NCBI RefSeq assembly: GCF_002970915.1
Contig: NZ_CP027190.1
Span: forward strand, 1,302,001 to 1,366,000
Reading direction: 5' to 3'
DNA from: Lactobacillus sp. CBA3605
GTDB lineage: Bacteria; Bacillota; Bacilli; Lactobacillales; Lactobacillaceae
DNA: 64,000 nt
Shown: in pieces, positions 43,694 through 54,107 of the stretch
How positions within the stretch are numbered: the stretch's first letter is position 1
Layout: each line of letters begins with the position of its first letter
Made by a program: the position numbers and the translations under genes
The notes under the pieces: model-generated
Seen by the model: the letters and a program-made list of their open reading frames with translations, nothing else
Database searches by the model: none
What the model was told of the DNA's origin: nothing

Positions 43694-44710
43694 TTATTTT
43701 GCATACAATCCAAAACTGGCAATCCATGCTACAAAAACACGTGGAACCCCATTAATAAATCGACTGTACAGCACGGATGGCACCCCAACCTCAACTGTTT
43801 TTGAGTCCGCTTCAGCTAATCCAAGACCTACTGGGATAAAATCACATCCATTTTGCGTATTAATGGCAAACAATGCCGGCAGTGCATATTGAGGAGGAAT
43901 GTTTCCCTTACCAATTTCAACCCCAATTAATGTTCCAATAACCTGACCAATTACCGCCCCTGGACCAAGTAGAGGTGATAGAAATGGTAAAGAACAAATA
44001 AAGCCTAAAATCATAAGTCCCCATACATTTCCTGCCAACGGTTCCATAACACTAGCAAAAGCTTTACCAATACCAGATCCATTAATAATACCAATTAATA
44101 GTGCGACAAAGGCCATGAAGGGAATAATTGTATTAATAACCGTTTGTACCGCGTCCTTAGCAGCTTGATTAAAAGTCGAAACTACCCGACCGGCTCCAAT
44201 TCCAATCTTAGTCAGAATACCCGGATTTTTTGTTTGCGCAGTTAAAGTTTTGGTATTATCAAATTTATCATCGTCTATAAGATCGTCACTGTTAGCGCTT
44301 TCATTTCCGTGTTCAGCTCCTGAATCTGCATTCGTATCAACTAATTCAATCTGTTCAACATCTACATTAGAAACATAATTACTCTCGTTCATAAACTGTG
44401 ACAAAGGTCCACTTTTTCCTGTTGGTAAAACATTAATTGTTTTAATACCTTTTTTGGGATAGATACCACAACGTAAAGTTCCACCACAATCAACGACTGC
44501 CAGAGCCGTCTCTTCATCCGGAATTGAAGTTTTAAATCCATCAATTGCTTTCATACCAGTTAGTCTAGCAATCTTATCAACTATCGCTGGCTTATTACCT
44601 CCTGTTACATACACAAACTTATGTTTTTGCGCCGTTGGCGTAATAATTAGCGGACCGCCCCAACCACCGGATCCCTTAACAACTTTAATACTACGAAATT
44701 CTTTTGCCAT
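43694..44710 (-). CDS. srlE: PTS glucitol/sorbitol-specific IIBC component
   Basis: 338-residue SrlE/GutE. The cytosolic N-terminal IIB domain (about residues 1-140) carries the phosphocysteine in [18 protein letters not shown] linker rich in Asp/Asn/Ser is followed by a membrane domain of about 4-5 segments. It works with SrlA and SrlB to import sorbitol as sorbitol-6-P. The ATG at 44710 is preferred to a GTG five codons upstream, which has no ribosome site. It follows srlA by 23 nt. Confidence 0.92.
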   Translation of the reverse strand: MAKEFRSIKVVKGSGGWGGPLIITPTAQKHKFVYVTGGNKPAIVDKIARLTGMKAIDGFKTSIPDEETALAVVDCGGTLRCGIYPKKGIKTINVLPTGKSGPLSQFMNESNYVSNVDVEQIELVDTNADSGAEHGNESANSDDLIDDDKFDNTKTLTAQTKNPGILTKIGIGAGRVVSTFNQAAKDAVQTVINTIIPFMAFVALLIGIINGSGIGKAFASVMEPLAGNVWGLMILGFICSLPFLSPLLGPGAVIGQVIGTLIGVEIGKGNIPPQYALPALFAINTQNGCDFIPVGLGLAEADSKTVEVGVPSVLYSRFINGVPRVFVAWIASFGLYAK

Positions 44711-44733
44711 TATTCTAATTCTCACTTTCTTAG

Positions 44734-45285
44734 TTACACACTCAATTCAACTTTTTTAGACAAAGTAATCCCTTGTTGTCGACAAACATAAGCAGTTGTA
44801 AAATCAGTAATCCATCCACCAATAAAGTTCATAAATAATCCAACTAGCATATATCGAATTGCTAAATCCATCGTATTTAGTCCTAATTTTTGAATCCCTT
44901 GAGCAATACCCAGCCAAATAAAATATTCAGATGGATTAATATGAGGAAAAACACCATTACTAGTATGACAAAATTGTGCAATTGACGCATACCAACTAGG
45001 TTTATAATATTCTGGTAAGAATCTTCCCATTGAGTGGGCCATAGGATTACCTAACATAAAAGCTGAAACAAATGGTAAAATCAAGTATCGTGTAAAAGGA
45101 TTTTTAGAAGAGGCCTTAGCGAGTTTAGCCATCTTCTTATCACCAACGAACGCAATAATCGCATTCATTAATACTAACAATAATAAAACCACAGGTATAA
45201 TGGATGTCATCCATCCAATTAGAGTTTTTCCTCCACTTTGAAATAGTCCCATAAACCCAGTGGCCAGATCAGTAACTACTTTCAT
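44734..45285 (-). CDS. srlA: PTS glucitol/sorbitol-specific IIC component
   Basis: 183-residue membrane component SrlA/GutA of the glucitol PTS. Several hydrophobic segments and the family stretches [21 protein letters not shown] and [18 protein letters not shown] (shown in part) are visible. It forms the sugar channel with SrlE. AAAGGAG lies about 11 nt upstream of the ATG. It sits between srlM and srlE. Confidence 0.92.
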   Translation of the reverse strand: MKVVTDLATGFMGLFQSGGKTLIGWMTSIIPVVLLLLVLMNAIIAFVGDKKMAKLAKASSKNPFTRYLILPFVSAFMLGNPMAHSMGRFLPEYYKPSWYASIAQFCHTSNGVFPHINPSEYFIWLGIAQGIQKLGLNTMDLAIRYMLVGLFMNFIGGWITDFTTAYVCRQQGITLSKKVELSV

Positions 45286-45312
45286 AATAACTATGCTCCT
45301 TTAATTCATCTA

Positions 45313-45795
45313 TTAATCATTTGGTTTACTAAGCACTTTATAATAAAATGCTTTGATTTTTTCAACCATTGGTAAACTCCAAATTTTTACAGTACTGTCA
45401 AAATCTTCAGGTATGAGCTTCTTAGAACGATAGTCACTATAACTCTTATATGCGTCTAATAAACATATTCGAGTCAGCCTATCAAACTGTCTTAGTTGTT
45501 GATAGGAAGCCGCAACCTCAGCCAAATTCTTTTGTCGTAATATTTTTATCTCTGTAAATTTAGCAAATATTGTAACGCCTTTCATCATTTGCGCTTCAAT
45601 AATGTTCCCATCTGCATTCACCGCAACCAGAATCAATGTTCCTGAACGTACTTTTTTAGGATTTTTACCAATTGCTACTGGTGCCATTAATCGGAGTCGA
45701 TGAAATGTAGTTGAAAAATTTTCAATCTGCTTTAATCCTAGTAACCCTTGTAATATAAAAGCACCAACTAAAATCATACCAAAATAGATTAACAT
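45313..45795 (-). CDS. srlM: Glucitol operon activator protein SrlM/GutM
   Basis: 160-residue GutM-family protein. An N-terminal hydrophobic anchor (MLIYFGMILVGAFILQGLLG) is followed by a cytosolic domain. In enterobacteria GutM is an auxiliary activator of the sorbitol operon. The start overlaps the stop of the PRD regulator gene by one base (TAATG), so the two are coupled; with srlA next, the regulator pair and transporter are cotranscribed. Confidence 0.86.
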   Translation of the reverse strand: MLIYFGMILVGAFILQGLLGLKQIENFSTTFHRLRLMAPVAIGKNPKKVRSGTLILVAVNADGNIIEAQMMKGVTIFAKFTEIKILRQKNLAEVAASYQQLRQFDRLTRICLLDAYKSYSDYRSKKLIPEDFDSTVKIWSLPMVEKIKAFYYKVLSKPND

Positions 45796-47663
45796 TAAAT
45801 CGCCTCCATTAATTGATTTAATCCACGATTTTCGTCATAATTTTTCAAATTATTATAAATATTACTATTAGCCATAATGCTCCTGATTAGATCATAAACT
45901 TGTGACAAAATTCGACTTAAATTAGCATCTAATTGATATGGTATCGCCACCAAAAAAACAACATTGACAGTTTGATTGTCAAAAATAACTGGTTTATGAA
46001 ATAAGCCAACTGTCACTAAAATCCGCCGCAATCCTGACTTATCAATAACATGAGGTAACGCTACTCCATTTCCAAAAATACTACTGGAAAGCTGTTCTCG
46101 TTTATGCCAATCATTAATAAATCCAGATGTTAATTGTCCATCCAAAATTTCCTGATTAATTAGCTGGCTAACTCCAGTTAAATATGTTTGTCCCCCATTA
46201 AATCTTGTAACTCTAAAGTTACATAATCCACGACCAATCGCTTCATCAACTACTGATATTTGCAATCTTTCTCGAAGCGTCCCTTGATTGAAAACTGCAT
46301 TTAATCTGATGGTTGGCGTATGATCAATTAAGATATTATTAGTTAAAAATCCATTTGAAAATATTAACAAATACTTTTCTGAGCTATTCTCCAAATCGCT
46401 TTCTGAATTAAAAATATCAACCTGAAGACTATCATCCAGTAATTCCTTTAACTTTTCAGTAATAAACTTTTTCATACCAACACTAATAGGTCCAACTAAT
46501 CCCACTCGATGTATTAGTGGTGCAGCCATATATTCTTCTAGTTCCATCTGAAAGTAAACTGTTAGATAACCTAATTCTTGATTTCGAATTCCTATATGTA
46601 GCTTTTTAGCAATTGCTACAAGTGTTAATTGCGCTAATTCGGTTGAAACTGGATATTTATTCAGCACATCTTCTGAAATGAATCCTTCTGCTTTGACATC
46701 AAAAATAGCCCGATTAATTAAAAATAGCAAATGATACTGCAACTCTACTAGTAGTCGTTTAAAATCTAAATTAATATCCAACTTCTGTTTTAAGCTGGGG
46801 AAAATTGTTTTCATTAATCTATTAACATCCATTAAAGCTGCTCTAATTAATGTGGCATTATCTGTCGTTATCTTTTTTATATTAAACGGATAAGAGATAA
46901 AATCCCATTCCCCAATACTCAACGAATCCCCAACAATATCAGTAATAAAGTTACGTAATTTCTTAGTAGTTGCGGATGTTAGTAACTGATAATATTGAGG
47001 TATTGGTTGATTAATTCGAATATTATATTTATGCAACCATTTAATAACTGAGATATTTCGCTTAATCATCATAACTGTATCATCACTGCTATCAATCTGT
47101 TTAACTAATTCGGTCAACTTAATATCAGCGGGCACATCCCAAGTACTCCCCAATTCATAGTACTTTCCAACCAGCATTCGCGTAATAACAGCATACATAT
47201 AATCATTTTTAACTACTAAATGTATACCACGATTTGTTTTAGTCTCAATTTTGACATTATAAAAATCTAGTTTATTTCTTAACACTTTTAAATCATTATT
47301 CACTGTCCCACGGCTAATCGTCAATGATTCTGCTAGATCATCTAAAATTATATATTCTCCGGTCCGCTTTAAAAGTGTCTTTAAAATTGTAGCTTGTCTT
47401 TTAGCTGGGTCATTGAAATCTAAATCTTTTTTCAAAAAATCAGTTTGTACTTTTGCAATTACCGTGTAATTGTTAATTATTAAATAAAATTTTGATTGAT
47501 TAGTATTAATACTGGCACTACCATCTAAATACTCATTAATTTCACGAATATTTTTTTTGATCGTTACTCTAGAAACAGAAAAATGCGTTTGAAGCTCCCT
47601 CAAAGTCAGTGCATCATTATTAATAAAAAAGATTAAAATCTCAAAGTTTAGTCTATTCATCAT
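45795..47663 (-). CDS. srlR: PRD-containing transcriptional regulator of sorbitol genes
   Basis: 622-residue multi-domain PTS-controlled activator (MtlR/GutR type). Two N-terminal helix-turn-helix domains lie at about 1-60 (TLRELQTHFSVSRVTIKKNI) and 90-150 (DLAESLTISRGTVNND). Two PRDs follow (about 190-400), then a IIB-like segment, and a C-terminal fructose-type IIA domain (FGNGVALPHVIDKSG). Phosphorylation by HPr and the sorbitol PTS would set its activity. It lies directly after srlD and before srlM, an arrangement common in lactobacilli. Its operator is unknown; a palindrome at 48592 upstream of srlD is one candidate. Confidence 0.88.
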   Translation of the reverse strand: MMNRLNFEILIFFINNDALTLRELQTHFSVSRVTIKKNIREINEYLDGSASINTNQSKFYLIINNYTVIAKVQTDFLKKDLDFNDPAKRQATILKTLLKRTGEYIILDDLAESLTISRGTVNNDLKVLRNKLDFYNVKIETKTNRGIHLVVKNDYMYAVITRMLVGKYYELGSTWDVPADIKLTELVKQIDSSDDTVMMIKRNISVIKWLHKYNIRINQPIPQYYQLLTSATTKKLRNFITDIVGDSLSIGEWDFISYPFNIKKITTDNATLIRAALMDVNRLMKTIFPSLKQKLDINLDFKRLLVELQYHLLFLINRAIFDVKAEGFISEDVLNKYPVSTELAQLTLVAIAKKLHIGIRNQELGYLTVYFQMELEEYMAAPLIHRVGLVGPISVGMKKFITEKLKELLDDSLQVDIFNSESDLENSSEKYLLIFSNGFLTNNILIDHTPTIRLNAVFNQGTLRERLQISVVDEAIGRGLCNFRVTRFNGGQTYLTGVSQLINQEILDGQLTSGFINDWHKREQLSSSIFGNGVALPHVIDKSGLRRILVTVGLFHKPVIFDNQTVNVVFLVAIPYQLDANLSRILSQVYDLIRSIMANSNIYNNLKNYDENRGLNQLMEAI

Positions 47664-47692
47664 TACACCACATCCTAACCCAGACCCGAAGG

Positions 47693-48496
47693 CTAGCCGC
47701 GACTCTTACCACCCGCAACATTAATCGTTACACCCGTAATATAACTTGCCCGATCTGAAAGTAAGTAATTGACGGCATCTGCAACTTCCGAAAGTTTACC
47801 GCTCCGGCCAAGCGGTGTAGTAGAAGTACTTTCGTACCCAACACGAATATCTTTAACCGTCTTATGCCGTGTATATGCTAATGCTTCTTCATATGTGCGA
47901 GTTCGTAAGCCAGTTGCTTCCATGATACCCGGAGCAACACCTACAACTCGAATATTATGTTCCCCTAGCTCCTTAGCCCAAGAACGCGTAAAACCATTAA
48001 TGGCACCTTTAGTTGCCGAATAAACACTCTGGCCTTGTGATCCTTCCAGTCCAGCTTCGGAAGACATATTAACAATCACACCATACCTTTGTTTTTCAAA
48101 TTGATGCGTTACTGCTTGAGATACTTGAAAGACACTCTTAACATTTACGGCAAACATTTTCTCGAAATCATGCTCGGTAAACTCATATTGACTATGCGGT
48201 TCTGCTGCATCTGCCAATAGTCGTGGCAAATTAATCCCAGCATTATTAACTAACCCATCAATTTTCTGTTGTTCCTTTACGACTTGTTTAACTAAACCAT
48301 TAACTTCCTCATTATTAGTAACATCTGTTTTAACAAAGTATAGATTCTTATTTTGAATTTCTCCTTTATTTAAATCTGCATTATACACAATTGCACCATT
48401 ACCCAACAATTCTGTCACAATTGCCTTGCCTATGCCTGACGAACCACCAGTAACAACATATACCTTACCTGCAATATTAATCCACGATTTATCCAT
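47693..48496 (-). CDS. srlD: Sorbitol-6-phosphate 2-dehydrogenase
   Basis: 267-residue short-chain dehydrogenase oxidising sorbitol-6-P to fructose-6-P with NAD. The cofactor loop is TGGSSGIGKA, then NNAG, and the catalytic Ser with YSATK (Tyr-Lys). It is the first gene of srlD-srlR-srlM-srlA-srlE-srlB, which gives the function. The ribosome site AAAGGAG is about 9 nt before the ATG. Sorbose reductase-type relatives share the fold, but the glucitol PTS genes downstream support sorbitol. Confidence 0.92.
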   Translation of the reverse strand: MDKSWINIAGKVYVVTGGSSGIGKAIVTELLGNGAIVYNADLNKGEIQNKNLYFVKTDVTNNEEVNGLVKQVVKEQQKIDGLVNNAGINLPRLLADAAEPHSQYEFTEHDFEKMFAVNVKSVFQVSQAVTHQFEKQRYGVIVNMSSEAGLEGSQGQSVYSATKGAINGFTRSWAKELGEHNIRVVGVAPGIMEATGLRTRTYEEALAYTRHKTVKDIRVGYESTSTTPLGRSGKLSEVADAVNYLLSDRASYITGVTINVAGGKSRG

Positions 48497-48765
48497 TACG
48501 TTTTTCTCCTTTTATAGTTTCCTATTTTCACTAACAAGCATACAAGAAAACGCATACATTATTAATACAGTCTTTTTTCACCTTCTTTTTAAATTGGTAT
48601 ACTAATTCAAATAAACCTAAAAATCTAATTTAAACAAACAATATTTTTATGACTTCTAATTTATTAAAAAAGCATCTAGACCTGGTGTATACCCAAAAAT
48701 TCACCTATCAACACCGGTTAACAAGTTTCTGAATTCTAATTATAGAATATAGATTGAATTCAAAA
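48497..48765 (-). promoter_or_regulatory. Sorbitol operon upstream region
   Basis: Holds the near-perfect palindrome AATTGGTATACTAATT (48592-48607) and a weak cre-like TGTATGCGTTTTCT (minus strand, near 48545-48560, two mismatches). No clear -35/-10 pair was assigned. A related half site GGTATACCAATT is at 42008. Confidence 0.4.
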
Positions 48766-48799
48766 TAAAAAAGGCTCAATTCGTAAATGAATTGAACCC
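48766..48799 (-). terminator. Terminator of the rhamnose operon
   Basis: On the minus strand GGGTTCAATTC pairs with GAATTGAGCC, then TTTTTT. It lies about 110 bases past the rhaD stop; the bases between show nothing convincing. Confidence 0.75.
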
Positions 48800-48910
48800 A
48801 AACTTCCCTCATCAACACTGCTTGACAAAGAGTTTAAAAATATTTAGTTTTGTATTGTTCTTCATTTTCATGACAAGAAGTCGACACTTAAAACTTACTA
48901 TTTCATTTGA

Positions 48911-49756
48911 TTATTTAACTAATTCAGTTGCAGCATCAGGTGTTAAGAAATCTTCGTTAGCCTTTAAATCAAAACGCTTGATTAAATTGCGGAAATCTTT
49001 ATCAGTGATTGATTGTAAGATTTCACCGCCTTGTTGACGAATCGTCGTGTAAATCAAGGCTGACTTTTCAACGGTTTCAACCAAACCATAGGTTTCATCC
49101 AATGAGTCACCAGCAGCAAAGACACCATGATGTGGCCAAACAACGACACGGAAATCACGCATCTTTTCCGCAGTCTTTTCACCAATTTCGTTAGTCCCTG
49201 GACACATGTAAGGAATCACACCAATACCTTCTGGGAAGACAACAATAGATTCTGGATGCATCTTCCAAAGAGTCCGGCTGAAACGCTTAGATGATAGTGG
49301 AATAGTAAAAGTCATCGCTACCAAGTTAGTTGGGTGGCAATGCATGATAACCCGTTGATTAGGATTTTGTTTAAGACGTTCGATATGACTCATCAAATGA
49401 GCTGGAAATTCACTGGTTGGTTCACCACCATCATTGAAGCCCCACATCAAGTCAACACGGTTGCCAGCCTTGCTAATCCGAATTAATCCCATATCACGTT
49501 CTGAGTAATCGATCATGTTCTTGAAGTAGCGCCCAGTCCCTGTAACTAAGTAATATTTACCAGCTAGTTCACTAGCATCAAACTTAATGGGAATCTCGCG
49601 TAGAATTTTATCAGTCCCAGTAAAAGCTTCAACTTCATCTTTGGTGAGGCGTAAGCTGACGTTACCACCATTACGTTCATCCCAACCATGGCGATACAAA
49701 TTGTTAGTTGTTTTAGCCATATCACGAACATATGGTGATTCAATAAAGTCTTTCAT
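48911..49756 (-). CDS. rhaD: Rhamnulose-1-phosphate aldolase
   Basis: 281-residue class II aldolase cleaving L-rhamnulose-1-P to dihydroxyacetone phosphate and L-lactaldehyde. Zinc ligands are visible as HCHPT and PHHG, with the catalytic Glu in SEFPAH. N-terminal GGNVSLR binds phosphate. It is the last gene of rhaB-rhaM-rhaA-rhaD, 49 bases after rhaA. The ribosome site is AGAGG. Confidence 0.94.
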   Translation of the reverse strand: MKDFIESPYVRDMAKTTNNLYRHGWDERNGGNVSLRLTKDEVEAFTGTDKILREIPIKFDASELAGKYYLVTGTGRYFKNMIDYSERDMGLIRISKAGNRVDLMWGFNDGGEPTSEFPAHLMSHIERLKQNPNQRVIMHCHPTNLVAMTFTIPLSSKRFSRTLWKMHPESIVVFPEGIGVIPYMCPGTNEIGEKTAEKMRDFRVVVWPHHGVFAAGDSLDETYGLVETVEKSALIYTTIRQQGGEILQSITDKDFRNLIKRFDLKANEDFLTPDAATELVK

Positions 49757-49805
49757 TTTTACAACCTCTTCTTAATTTATTATTTTGGCAATCTACAAAA
49801 TCTAA

Positions 49806-51077
49806 TTATTGATTGTCACGTGGAAATTGAACTTTTTTTTCATAACTGTGAATATCATTCAACCAATCGGTTCCAACTGGGGTATCATTTTGCAAACAGA
49901 ATTCATCCCAGATTGCGCCAAACGGAAATGACTTCAATTCTTCGGTGACTGCTAAACGCTTGGTGAAATCAAAATTCAATTCAGCTTCCTTCAAATCATC
50001 AATTGGTGCTAACATCGCTTGCAACAATGCCTTTTGAGTAGCACGGGCACCAATAACCCAAGCCGCAACTCGGTTGATTGTCGCATCAAAGAAATCTAAG
50101 CCGATATTAGTCCGACCTAATTCATTATCGCGAACTAAGGAACGCGTAATACGAGTTAAAGCATCGTCAAAGATGACAACGTGATCACTATCCCAACGAA
50201 CTGGACGTGAAACGTGTAACATCAAACCTTTACCAAACGGTAAGAAGGCTGAAAACTTGTCAGAAACATCTTCTGTTGGGTGCCAATGACCAGCGTCAAT
50301 TGTCCAAAGCTTGCCACGACTAATTGCATAGTTGTTATAGAACAAATGTGAACCAACAGTGTACGATTCAATTCCAGTTCCGAATAACTTACCTTCAACG
50401 GCTTCAATCGTATTCTTTTCGTCATACTTCTTAGCAAAGACTTCATCCAAAGATTCAATCAAGCGTTCACGAGGTGCTTGTTTATCAATCGGGTTATCCT
50501 TAAAGCCATCTGGAATCCAGAAGTTATTGACCGATTGTTGATTAAGTTCTTCACCAAAGTAATTTGCAATGGCCCGAGACTTCTTACCAACTTCTATCCA
50601 GTAATCACGAACTGCTTTTTCTGGACTAGCTAAAGTAAAATTATGCTTAACCATCGGGTTTGAGAAAAATGAAGGATTCATATCCAACCCAACGCCTTCT
50701 TGCTTAGCCCAATCAACCCAATACTTAAAGTCTGATGGTTCAACTTCATTGAAGTCTTTCTTCTTATTAGTCACACCATAAATGGTATGTAATTGCACTT
50801 TGTGACTACCTGGAATCAAACTCAAAGCTTCATGTAAATCGCCAGTCAATTCATCAGGGGTGCGGGCGCGGCCAGGATAATTACCGGAAATACCAATCCC
50901 ACCAGTTAATTCTTGATCAGGATTCAAGAATCCATGCAAATCATCGCCTTGCCAACAATGAATTGATAATTTAACTTGTGTCAATTGTGCCATGACTTTA
51001 TCAGTATCAACGCCTAATTCAGCGTAACGCGCTTTAGCAACTTGATAAGCTCTTTCTACTTCATCTGTTTTGACCAT
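49806..51077 (-). CDS. rhaA: L-rhamnose isomerase
   Basis: 423-residue TIM-barrel isomerase converting L-rhamnose to L-rhamnulose. Family stretches include SIHCWQGDD, GISGNYPGRARTPDEL and LWTIDAGHWHPTEDVSDK with metal-binding residues. The length and order match known RhaA proteins. The ATG has GGAGG 7 nt upstream and lies 12 bases after rhaM. It acts in the cytosol. Confidence 0.95.
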   Translation of the reverse strand: MVKTDEVERAYQVAKARYAELGVDTDKVMAQLTQVKLSIHCWQGDDLHGFLNPDQELTGGIGISGNYPGRARTPDELTGDLHEALSLIPGSHKVQLHTIYGVTNKKKDFNEVEPSDFKYWVDWAKQEGVGLDMNPSFFSNPMVKHNFTLASPEKAVRDYWIEVGKKSRAIANYFGEELNQQSVNNFWIPDGFKDNPIDKQAPRERLIESLDEVFAKKYDEKNTIEAVEGKLFGTGIESYTVGSHLFYNNYAISRGKLWTIDAGHWHPTEDVSDKFSAFLPFGKGLMLHVSRPVRWDSDHVVIFDDALTRITRSLVRDNELGRTNIGLDFFDATINRVAAWVIGARATQKALLQAMLAPIDDLKEAELNFDFTKRLAVTEELKSFPFGAIWDEFCLQNDTPVGTDWLNDIHSYEKKVQFPRDNQ

Positions 51078-51089
51078 TACAATTCCTCC

Positions 51090-51404
51090 TCAATCTAAAT
51101 GAAACATTTCCTTCAGATCTGTTGTGACGGGACTATTATCAGGATTTGTATCCATTAGTGGCTCCATATAACGCCACCATTCTTTACAAACCGCTGTATC
51201 GGCAATCATGTTATAGGTTGTTTCATCTGGTACTTCTAAATAAGCAAAAGTTTGACCAGTCGCTTCATTTAGAAAAATCGAATAATTCGAAGCACCATAT
51301 TCCTTCAATGTTACACGCATTTCTGGCCACAATTCCGAATGACGTTTTTTATATTCTGCATAAGCATCCTTATGTAGATACATGACTTGACCTATTCTAA
51401 CCAT
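51090..51404 (-). CDS. rhaM: L-rhamnose mutarotase
   Basis: 104-residue small ferredoxin-like-fold protein (RhaM/YiiL) interconverting rhamnose anomers. Stretches such as KKRHSELWPEM, YSIFLN and WWRYMEPLMDTNPDNSP are diagnostic, including the catalytic His. Its ATG directly follows the rhaB stop (TAG ATG), with AAGGAG inside rhaB, so translation is coupled. Confidence 0.94.
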   Translation of the reverse strand: MVRIGQVMYLHKDAYAEYKKRHSELWPEMRVTLKEYGASNYSIFLNEATGQTFAYLEVPDETTYNMIADTAVCKEWWRYMEPLMDTNPDNSPVTTDLKEMFHLD

Positions 51405-52877
51405 CTATGCCAACTCCTTACTATGGCTCTTCAAAAAGTCTTGATAGCTATTTAGAACACCTGAATACTTATCAGTTTCAGGAATAAAGTGATTTAATTC
51501 AAATGATTGACCAATCATTTCACGCCCAGCTTTTAAGTCGGCCACATCACCAGTGCTAATCATTTGAACTAACACATTACCAATTGCTGTCGCTTCGTTG
51601 GGACCAGCAACTACTTCAACCTTGGCTAACGTACTAGTCATCTGATTTAATAATGCAATATTACTACCACCACCCACAATATTTAAGGTGGTCACTTGAC
51701 AACCTAAAATTTGATCAAGCTTTTGAACCTCATTTGCATAGAACAGGGCCAAATTTGAATAAACCGCTATCATAATTTCGCTAGGCGTTCGTGGAACCGT
51801 TTGGTGGGTCTCCCGACAATACATCTGGATTTCATTAACCATATTAAATGGCTTAATGAACTGTGGATCATTAATATCAATAAATTGTTGGAAAGGTTTT
51901 TCCTGAGCAGCCATATTTGCTAACTCACTAAAACTGTAACAATCGCCAAGATCCCGCTTAATGCACTGGGCAATCCAAAGTCCCATAATATTCTTTAAAA
52001 ACCGGTAAGTCCCATAAGCACCCCATTCGTTAGTGTAGTTGTTTTCAAAGGCTTTTTGTCCACTCTCAGGAGTGTTTAATTCTTTTCCGAGTAACGACCA
52101 AGTTCCAGAGCTTAAGAAGGCCCAATCATCACCAACACTAGGAGTCCCAACAACGGCAGAAGCCGTATCATGAGTCGCAACTGTAATCACTTTAGTCACT
52201 GGTAAATCGAAACACTTCATCCAATGATCAGTAAGGGGTCCCAGATAAGTTCCAGCTTCAACTAGTTTTGCAAATTGACTATCGTGAACATTAATTTTCT
52301 TCAATAAATCTTCATCGAATAATCCGGCTCGTAAATTTAACATCTGTGTCGTTGAGGCATTCGTGACTTCTGTCACAGAGTGGCCCGTCAATACGTAACC
52401 GATATAATCCGGGATCATCATAATTTTGTCAGTCTTACCTAATAAATCTTGATTTTCTTCATATAATTGATATAACGTATTAAAATCTAAAAACTGAATA
52501 CCAGTTTTTTTATACAAATAATTTTTAGGTAAATCACTGGTTAAATCTGAAATGGCATGCAACGTCCGATTATCACGATAGCTGATTGGATCGGCAAGCT
52601 TGCGCCCATCTTCACCAACAAGGACATAATCAACTGCCCAAGTATCAATACCTAGATAGACTTGTTGGTATCCGGCCGTCTTCACTTTAGTCAGCCCAGT
52701 CATAATTTCATGAATCAAATAATCAATATTCCAACGGTCATGACCATCATTCTTTTTAAATCCATTTTTAAAACGATGAATTTCTTTTAATTTGATGTGT
52801 TTGTTTTCATCACATTCCGCTAACATCAGGCGTCCACTAGACGCACCAATATCGACTGCAACATAGACATTTTTCAC
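51405..52877 (-). CDS. rhaB: Rhamnulokinase
   Basis: 490-residue FGGY-family kinase phosphorylating L-rhamnulose. The N-terminal phosphate loop is DIGASSGR, a second motif ATHDTASAV lies mid-protein, and the adenosine motif LNIVGGGSN near the C-terminus. The start is a GTG at 52877, 7 nt after GAGGTGA, with no better ATG. It is the first gene of the rhaBMAD operon; the promoter upstream contains a cre palindrome. Confidence 0.94.
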   Translation of the reverse strand: MKNVYVAVDIGASSGRLMLAECDENKHIKLKEIHRFKNGFKKNDGHDRWNIDYLIHEIMTGLTKVKTAGYQQVYLGIDTWAVDYVLVGEDGRKLADPISYRDNRTLHAISDLTSDLPKNYLYKKTGIQFLDFNTLYQLYEENQDLLGKTDKIMMIPDYIGYVLTGHSVTEVTNASTTQMLNLRAGLFDEDLLKKINVHDSQFAKLVEAGTYLGPLTDHWMKCFDLPVTKVITVATHDTASAVVGTPSVGDDWAFLSSGTWSLLGKELNTPESGQKAFENNYTNEWGAYGTYRFLKNIMGLWIAQCIKRDLGDCYSFSELANMAAQEKPFQQFIDINDPQFIKPFNMVNEIQMYCRETHQTVPRTPSEIMIAVYSNLALFYANEVQKLDQILGCQVTTLNIVGGGSNIALLNQMTSTLAKVEVVAGPNEATAIGNVLVQMISTGDVADLKAGREMIGQSFELNHFIPETDKYSGVLNSYQDFLKSHSKELA

Positions 52878-52977
52878 TGATCATTCACCTCGTCCTGCTT
52901 CACAGCAACTTATATTATTCATTAATATCATTTCTATCAAGATAGTCTTTTATGTCCCCTGTCTTGATTACACTATA

Positions 52978-53006
52978 ATTGTATGCGCTAACAACGGTCG
53001 TCACAA
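52978..53006 (-). promoter_or_regulatory. rhaBMAD promoter with cre palindrome
   Basis: Minus-strand TTGTGA (53006-53001) and TACAAT (52983-52978) are 17 nt apart. The palindrome TGTATGCGCTAACA (52980-52993) is cre-like with two mismatches and lies over the spacer and -10. It is therefore probably subject to CcpA control and activation by the AraC protein encoded upstream. Confidence 0.6.
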
Positions 53007-53076
53007 TGTCACAAAATGCGAGGAAAAGTATCATATTTGCAGATATTATTTTCCTGATTGGAAACTGTAAAAACTT

Positions 53077-53103
53077 AAAAAACCCGATAAGTTAATATCA
53101 GGC
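53077..53103 (-). terminator. Terminator of the AraC-type gene
   Basis: On the minus strand CCTGATA pairs with TATCGGG, followed by TTTTTT. Confidence 0.75.
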
Positions 53104-53120
53104 TCCGTTTAACACTATTT

Positions 53121-54107
53121 TTAGGCATTATGATTTCTTGTTTCTGTTGGCAAATGTCCATATTTTTGTTGGTACTTATTATAGAAATAGTTTTTATTGG
53201 AAAAACCAACTTGCCGAATAATTTGTGAAATCGGCAACTTAGTTGAAGTGATCAATAGTTGCGCTTGTAACAGCTTCTGCTGATTTAAAAGCTCTGTGAA
53301 GGTCTGACCGGTCTTTTTCTTGATCAAATTGCTTAAATAATAGCGATTATAGTTTAGTTCTTTGGATACTGACTGCAGAGAAACCGTAGCGTAGCCCTTT
53401 TCAATATCCTTGAGGACCGTTAGCATCACTGGATCGTTCAATCGTTGCTTGGATTTATTCATAATTTCGCTCTGATAATCACGAACTAACGTAATTAACA
53501 AGATTGGCAAATAACTGCTAATAATTTGATTTGAGAAATTTCTAGAAAAATAGTACTCCGACAGAATAGTATCAATTATATGGATAACATCAGAATCACC
53601 ATGTTTGTGAAAATAAATAAACAACGGTTCTGTTTGATCCTTAGTCGTTGTATTCATTAAAAAATTAAAAAGAATACTATCTGAATCATATAATTTATCA
53701 AGCAAATCAAGGTGAATATCTTTATTTCTAAACAAAACATTAATCAGAATATCGTCATCACCAAGAGCCTCTAAACTATGTGAACTCCCAATATTAAGCA
53801 GAACAACATCCCCTGCTTTCAATTCAACACGCTTACCATCAATATATTCCACACCATGACCAGAGTACATATAATTTAACTCTAAAAACTGATGAGTATG
53901 AAGTGGGTACTTGGCATATCGATTATGTTTACTGACATAGATATCCTTATTCTTAAAAAAATGACGGTTATTCAAAGAGATAAAATCATCATTACTGGCA
54001 TCAATTGTATCATCCGGTAAATCCTGCACGTATTTATGCGTCTGCTTTTGAACTTCTTCAACAGCAGTTAGTTGGTGTAAAAGCGCATCTAATTGCTTAT
54101 CCATCAT
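53121..54107 (-). CDS. AraC-family regulator, probable rhamnose regulator
   Basis: 328-residue AraC/XylS protein. An N-terminal cupin sensor lies at about residues 50-130 (KYPLHTHQFLELNYMYSGHG is the hallmark). A C-terminal pair of helix-turn-helices follows (SKELNYNRYYLSNLIKKKTG and IIRQVGFSNKNYFYNKYQQK). The position between rhaB and the divergent isomerase gene suggests it activates the rhamnose genes in response to rhamnose. It is analogous to, but not clearly orthologous with, E. coli RhaS/RhaR. A double ATG start follows AGGGG. Confidence 0.86.
   Translation of the reverse strand: MMDKQLDALLHQLTAVEEVQKQTHKYVQDLPDDTIDASNDDFISLNNRHFFKNKDIYVSKHNRYAKYPLHTHQFLELNYMYSGHGVEYIDGKRVELKAGDVVLLNIGSSHSLEALGDDDILINVLFRNKDIHLDLLDKLYDSDSILFNFLMNTTTKDQTEPLFIYFHKHGDSDVIHIIDTILSEYYFSRNFSNQIISSYLPILLITLVRDYQSEIMNKSKQRLNDPVMLTVLKDIEKGYATVSLQSVSKELNYNRYYLSNLIKKKTGQTFTELLNQQKLLQAQLLITSTKLPISQIIRQVGFSNKNYFYNKYQQKYGHLPTETRNHNA

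Noticed and set aside
48792..49037. 81-codon plus-strand frame near rhaD
   Set aside because: Antisense to the rhaD 3' end with no ribosome site and no family resemblance.
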